Positions 21,719-23,892 of a stretch of 23,892 nucleotides of DNA are shown here, one piece after another. This DNA comes from Chitinophagaceae bacterium UBA2793 (GTDB lineage: Bacteria; Bacteroidota; Bacteroidia; Chitinophagales; Chitinophagaceae): the NCBI GenBank assembly GCA_002352045.1, contig DEHT01000055.1:29763-53654 (forward strand), read 5' to 3'. How positions within the stretch are numbered: position 1 is the stretch's first letter; each line of letters starts with the position of its first letter. Under the pieces are notes generated by a model. The model made no database searches, was not told where the DNA came from, and was given only the letters and a program-made list of their open reading frames with translations. A program made the position numbers and the translations under genes.

Positions 21719-22249
21719 ATGAATAAAATTTTATTGACGGTAGCATTGCTACTGTTGATGGCAAATGTAAGTGCACAGCCAAAAGGTAATAACTCACCCG
21801 AAATTTTTATGGGAGAATGGAAGGGAATATTAACCTGGGTGCGACAGGATAAAGAAAAGAAAGAATTTTCTATGCGATTGATGGTTGCTAAAATAGATAG
21901 CGCAAATCATTTTAGCTGGACTATTGAATATGGGGACGGCAGTTCCGATACCAGGCCTTATACGCTAAAACCTGTGGATGCCTCAAAAGGTTATTGGGTA
22001 ATTGATGAACATAACGGAATAGTATTAGATAATTATATGCTCGAAAATTGTTTGCAGGGTTCTTTTACCGTAATGGGCAAAACCATCACTAATAGTTTTT
22101 GCGTTGAAAACGGGCAACTAAAAGTGGAATTTTTTGCCATGAATATGGCAGAGAAGAAAACCTCTGGAAAAGGAACAACAGAATCTCCCGTGGTAGATAG
22201 CTACCAAATGACCGGTTACCAATATGGCTGGTTAAGTAAAGTAAACTAA
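21719..22249 (+). CDS. secreted hypothetical protein
   Basis: This 176-residue protein has a signal peptide (MNKILLTVALLLLMANVSAQ) followed by a probable small beta-barrel of lipocalin-like strand pattern. It opens with EIFMGEWKGILTWVRQD and later has HFSWTIEYGDGSSDTRPYTL, GYWVIDEHNGIVLDNYML and TVMGKTITNSF. The GEWKG motif and repeated strands resemble small periplasmic or secreted ligand-binding proteins, but I recognise no family. A TACATTTG element (21707-21714) sits only five bases before the ATG, too close to act for this start unless the transcript is leaderless. Confidence 0.7.
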   Translation: MNKILLTVALLLLMANVSAQPKGNNSPEIFMGEWKGILTWVRQDKEKKEFSMRLMVAKIDSANHFSWTIEYGDGSSDTRPYTLKPVDASKGYWVIDEHNGIVLDNYMLENCLQGSFTVMGKTITNSFCVENGQLKVEFFAMNMAEKKTSGKGTTESPVVDSYQMTGYQYGWLSKVN

Positions 22250-22346
22250 TTTTACGGTGGAAAAAGATAATAAGAATTACAGCCGATGAATGGAGCGTCG
22301 CCAATGCGGTTGCCCTATGTAGAGGTGTTGACAACAAAAAATAGTT

Positions 22347-23723
22347 ATGTCTCATTCAAGTGAAATATTTTTAGCAAAATCAAAAATTAAAGCGGCCGAC
22401 TTACAACACCGGCGTACCATTAATTTCAATATGGGACGCTACAATGCTTCGGTACCAAAGGGGAAAGAGCAATTTGATAATTTGCATTTGGCAAGAGAAC
22501 AAGCGAAAAATGTAAAATGGCGTGCCATTGAAACCCTCGATAAACAATTAGAAGAATTTGAACTGCAGCTCAATAAAAAGGGTGGCAAAGTAATATGGGC
22601 CGAAACCGCAGAAGAAGCTATTGCAGAAATATTAAAAATCTGCAAAGCAAAAAATTGCAAAACTTTAGTGAAGAGCAAGAGCATGGCAACCGAAGAAATT
22701 CATCTAAACAAAGCCATGGAAGAAAACGGTATTGAAAGTATTGAAACCGATTTGGGCGAATACATTCAGCAGTTAGATGATGAACCACCCTACCATATTG
22801 TAACACCGGCCATGCACAAAAGCAAAGAAGATGTTGCAAGGCTTTTTGCCCGAAAATTAAATACACCACCCGATTATACGCCGGAACAATTAACGCAGGT
22901 GGCCAGAGATATTCTTAGAAAAAAATATGTAGAAGCCGAAGTGGGTGTTACAGGCGCCAACTTTATCATCAGCGATATTGGTGGAGTGGCCGTAACAGAA
23001 AACGAGGGCAATGCCAGGTTGAGTTGTGCTTTTCCTAAAACACATATTGTGGTAGTGGGTATTGAAAAAGTAATTCCATCGGTAACAGACCTTGCTTTGT
23101 TTTGGCCGCTACTCAGCACTTTTGGAACAGGGCAAAAAATAACTTCGTACAACAGCATTATTACAGGCCCTAAGCAACCCGGCGAAGTAGATGGCCCGGA
23201 GGAAATGTATGTGATACTATTAGACAATGGCCGTACCAACATTTTAAAAAATCCTGCAATGCGGGAGAGTTTGTATTGCATAAGGTGTGGCGCATGTTTA
23301 AATGCCTGCCCGGTGTATAAAAATATTGGAGGGCATACTTATGGCACTACCTATAGTGGTCCTATTGGTAGTGTAATTACGCCTCATTTGCGGGGCATGA
23401 ATGAATACAAACATTTGAGTTTTGCATCCTCGCTTTGTGGAAATTGCACCGAAGTGTGTGCTGTAAAAATTAACCTGCACGAATTATTGTTGGAAAACAG
23501 GAAAGAATCGGTAGAGGAAGGAAATACATCTTTTGCTGAAAGGGCTGTATGGAAAATTTGGCGCATGGCATGCCTAAACAGGCGCATGATGAATGTAGGG
23601 AACGGTTCGCTCAAAAATAAAGTAGTGAACGGCTTGTTTAAAGATTGGAAGCGGAACCGAGCCGACCTCCATTTTAGCCAAAAAACATTTAACCAAATGT
23701 GGAAGGAGCGTTTTAAAAAATAA
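22347..23723 (+). CDS. lutB: LutB-type lactate utilisation iron-sulfur protein
   Basis: This 458-residue protein matches LutB, a subunit of the LutABC complex that oxidises L-lactate to pyruvate. An N-terminal LUD domain (about 60-300) shows VKSKSMATEEIHLNKAMEENGI and VGVTGANFIISDIGGVAVTENEG. The ferredoxin-like part has YCIRCGACLNACPVYK (Cys311, 314, 317, 321) and SLCGNCTEVC (Cys364, 367, 371), giving sites for two [4Fe-4S] clusters. The C-terminus (WKIWRMACLNRRMMNVGNGS) is also typical. LutA and LutC are not next to it in this window; the next gene, one base away, looks like a polysaccharide deacetylase. It may work with partners encoded elsewhere. Confidence 0.88.
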   Translation: MSHSSEIFLAKSKIKAADLQHRRTINFNMGRYNASVPKGKEQFDNLHLAREQAKNVKWRAIETLDKQLEEFELQLNKKGGKVIWAETAEEAIAEILKICKAKNCKTLVKSKSMATEEIHLNKAMEENGIESIETDLGEYIQQLDDEPPYHIVTPAMHKSKEDVARLFARKLNTPPDYTPEQLTQVARDILRKKYVEAEVGVTGANFIISDIGGVAVTENEGNARLSCAFPKTHIVVVGIEKVIPSVTDLALFWPLLSTFGTGQKITSYNSIITGPKQPGEVDGPEEMYVILLDNGRTNILKNPAMRESLYCIRCGACLNACPVYKNIGGHTYGTTYSGPIGSVITPHLRGMNEYKHLSFASSLCGNCTEVCAVKINLHELLLENRKESVEEGNTSFAERAVWKIWRMACLNRRMMNVGNGSLKNKVVNGLFKDWKRNRADLHFSQKTFNQMWKERFKK

Positions 23724-23724
23724 C

Positions 23725-23892
23725 TATGCTCATTTTTTCGGAAACCAGTTCTACAAGATTACAATACATCTGCCATTTTATTTTTCGGGAGCAATTAGGT
23801 ATAGGATATAGCCTCACCATTGACTCCGAAAGTTTTGCAAAACATGATGGCCCCAAAATTAATTACAGTTATGTGCCAATTGAGGGAAATGT
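23725..23892 (+). CDS. N-terminal part of a probable polysaccharide deacetylase (DUF7033-like start)
   Basis: The frame starts at the ATG at 23725, one base after the lutB stop, and runs off the window edge, so only 55 residues are visible. They read MLIFSETSSTRLQYICHFIF, then a stretch with LGIGYSLTID and GPKINYSYVPIEG. This resembles the DUF7033 domain that precedes the deacetylase domain in many Bacteroidota polysaccharide deacetylases. The call rests on recalled pattern similarity; the catalytic domain lies outside the window. Confidence 0.55.

Noticed and set aside
22286..22363. Short plus-strand frame overlapping the lutB start (a possible upstream peptide)
   Set aside because: It has no recognisable features, and such short frames are expected by chance.

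Overview
The window looks like a chromosomal segment of a Bacteroidota bacterium, probably a member of the Chitinophagaceae or a close relative; the family assignment is an inference. The signs are AT-rich DNA with almost no Shine-Dalgarno sequences, promoter-like TTG-N(18-21)-TAnnTTTG elements, a LytTR regulator paired with a TPR-containing histidine kinase, a large secreted M16 peptidase, a cytophagalysin-type M43 protease, '3-coathanger' type C-terminal domains, and a DUF7033-like deacetylase start. No rRNA, tRNA, CRISPR array, insertion sequence or phage module was seen. Most of the window is ordinary chromosome with a few accessory-looking cassettes.

Layout. 1-242 is the 3' end of an unrecognised gene. 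299-2245 encodes acetyl-CoA synthetase. The 390-base gap that follows (2246-2636) is the only long non-coding stretch. It holds a hairpin after acs, a 9-bp inverted repeat and, on the minus strand, a good promoter-like sequence followed by an intrinsic terminator, which together suggest a small RNA of about 59 nt. 2637-5239 is a two-gene two-component system (LytTR response regulator, then TPR histidine kinase). It converges on a secreted M16 peptidase (5319-8252, minus) across a shared terminator. 8361-10537 is an alpha/beta hydrolase coupled to queA, converging on an L,D-transpeptidase (10569-11126, minus). A methyltransferase follows (11193-12224, minus).

12294-14943 (minus) is an operon-like set of ECF sigma factor, single-pass anti-sigma-like protein with a duplicated N-terminal module, and outer-membrane beta-barrel protein, ending in a strong terminator. 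Just upstream is a small signal-peptide-bearing protein (15042-15248). The upstream regions of the small gene and of the sigma gene share a GTAAC-N(16-17)-CGTTT motif resembling ECF promoters, so the sigma factor may drive both. kbl (15458-16645) follows with a clear housekeeping-type promoter, then a small hypothetical protein with a perfect palindrome upstream (16746-17012, minus).

17289-20976 is a tightly spaced four-gene plus-strand cluster of exported proteins: a fibre-like repeat protein, an M43 metalloprotease, an M23 endopeptidase and a cupin lipoprotein. The two proteases share a related C-terminal domain. This is the best candidate here for an uncharacterised secreted system. The window closes with a DoxX / small alpha-beta protein pair (minus), a secreted hypothetical protein, a LutB-type iron-sulfur protein without LutA or LutC in view, and the start of a probable polysaccharide deacetylase.
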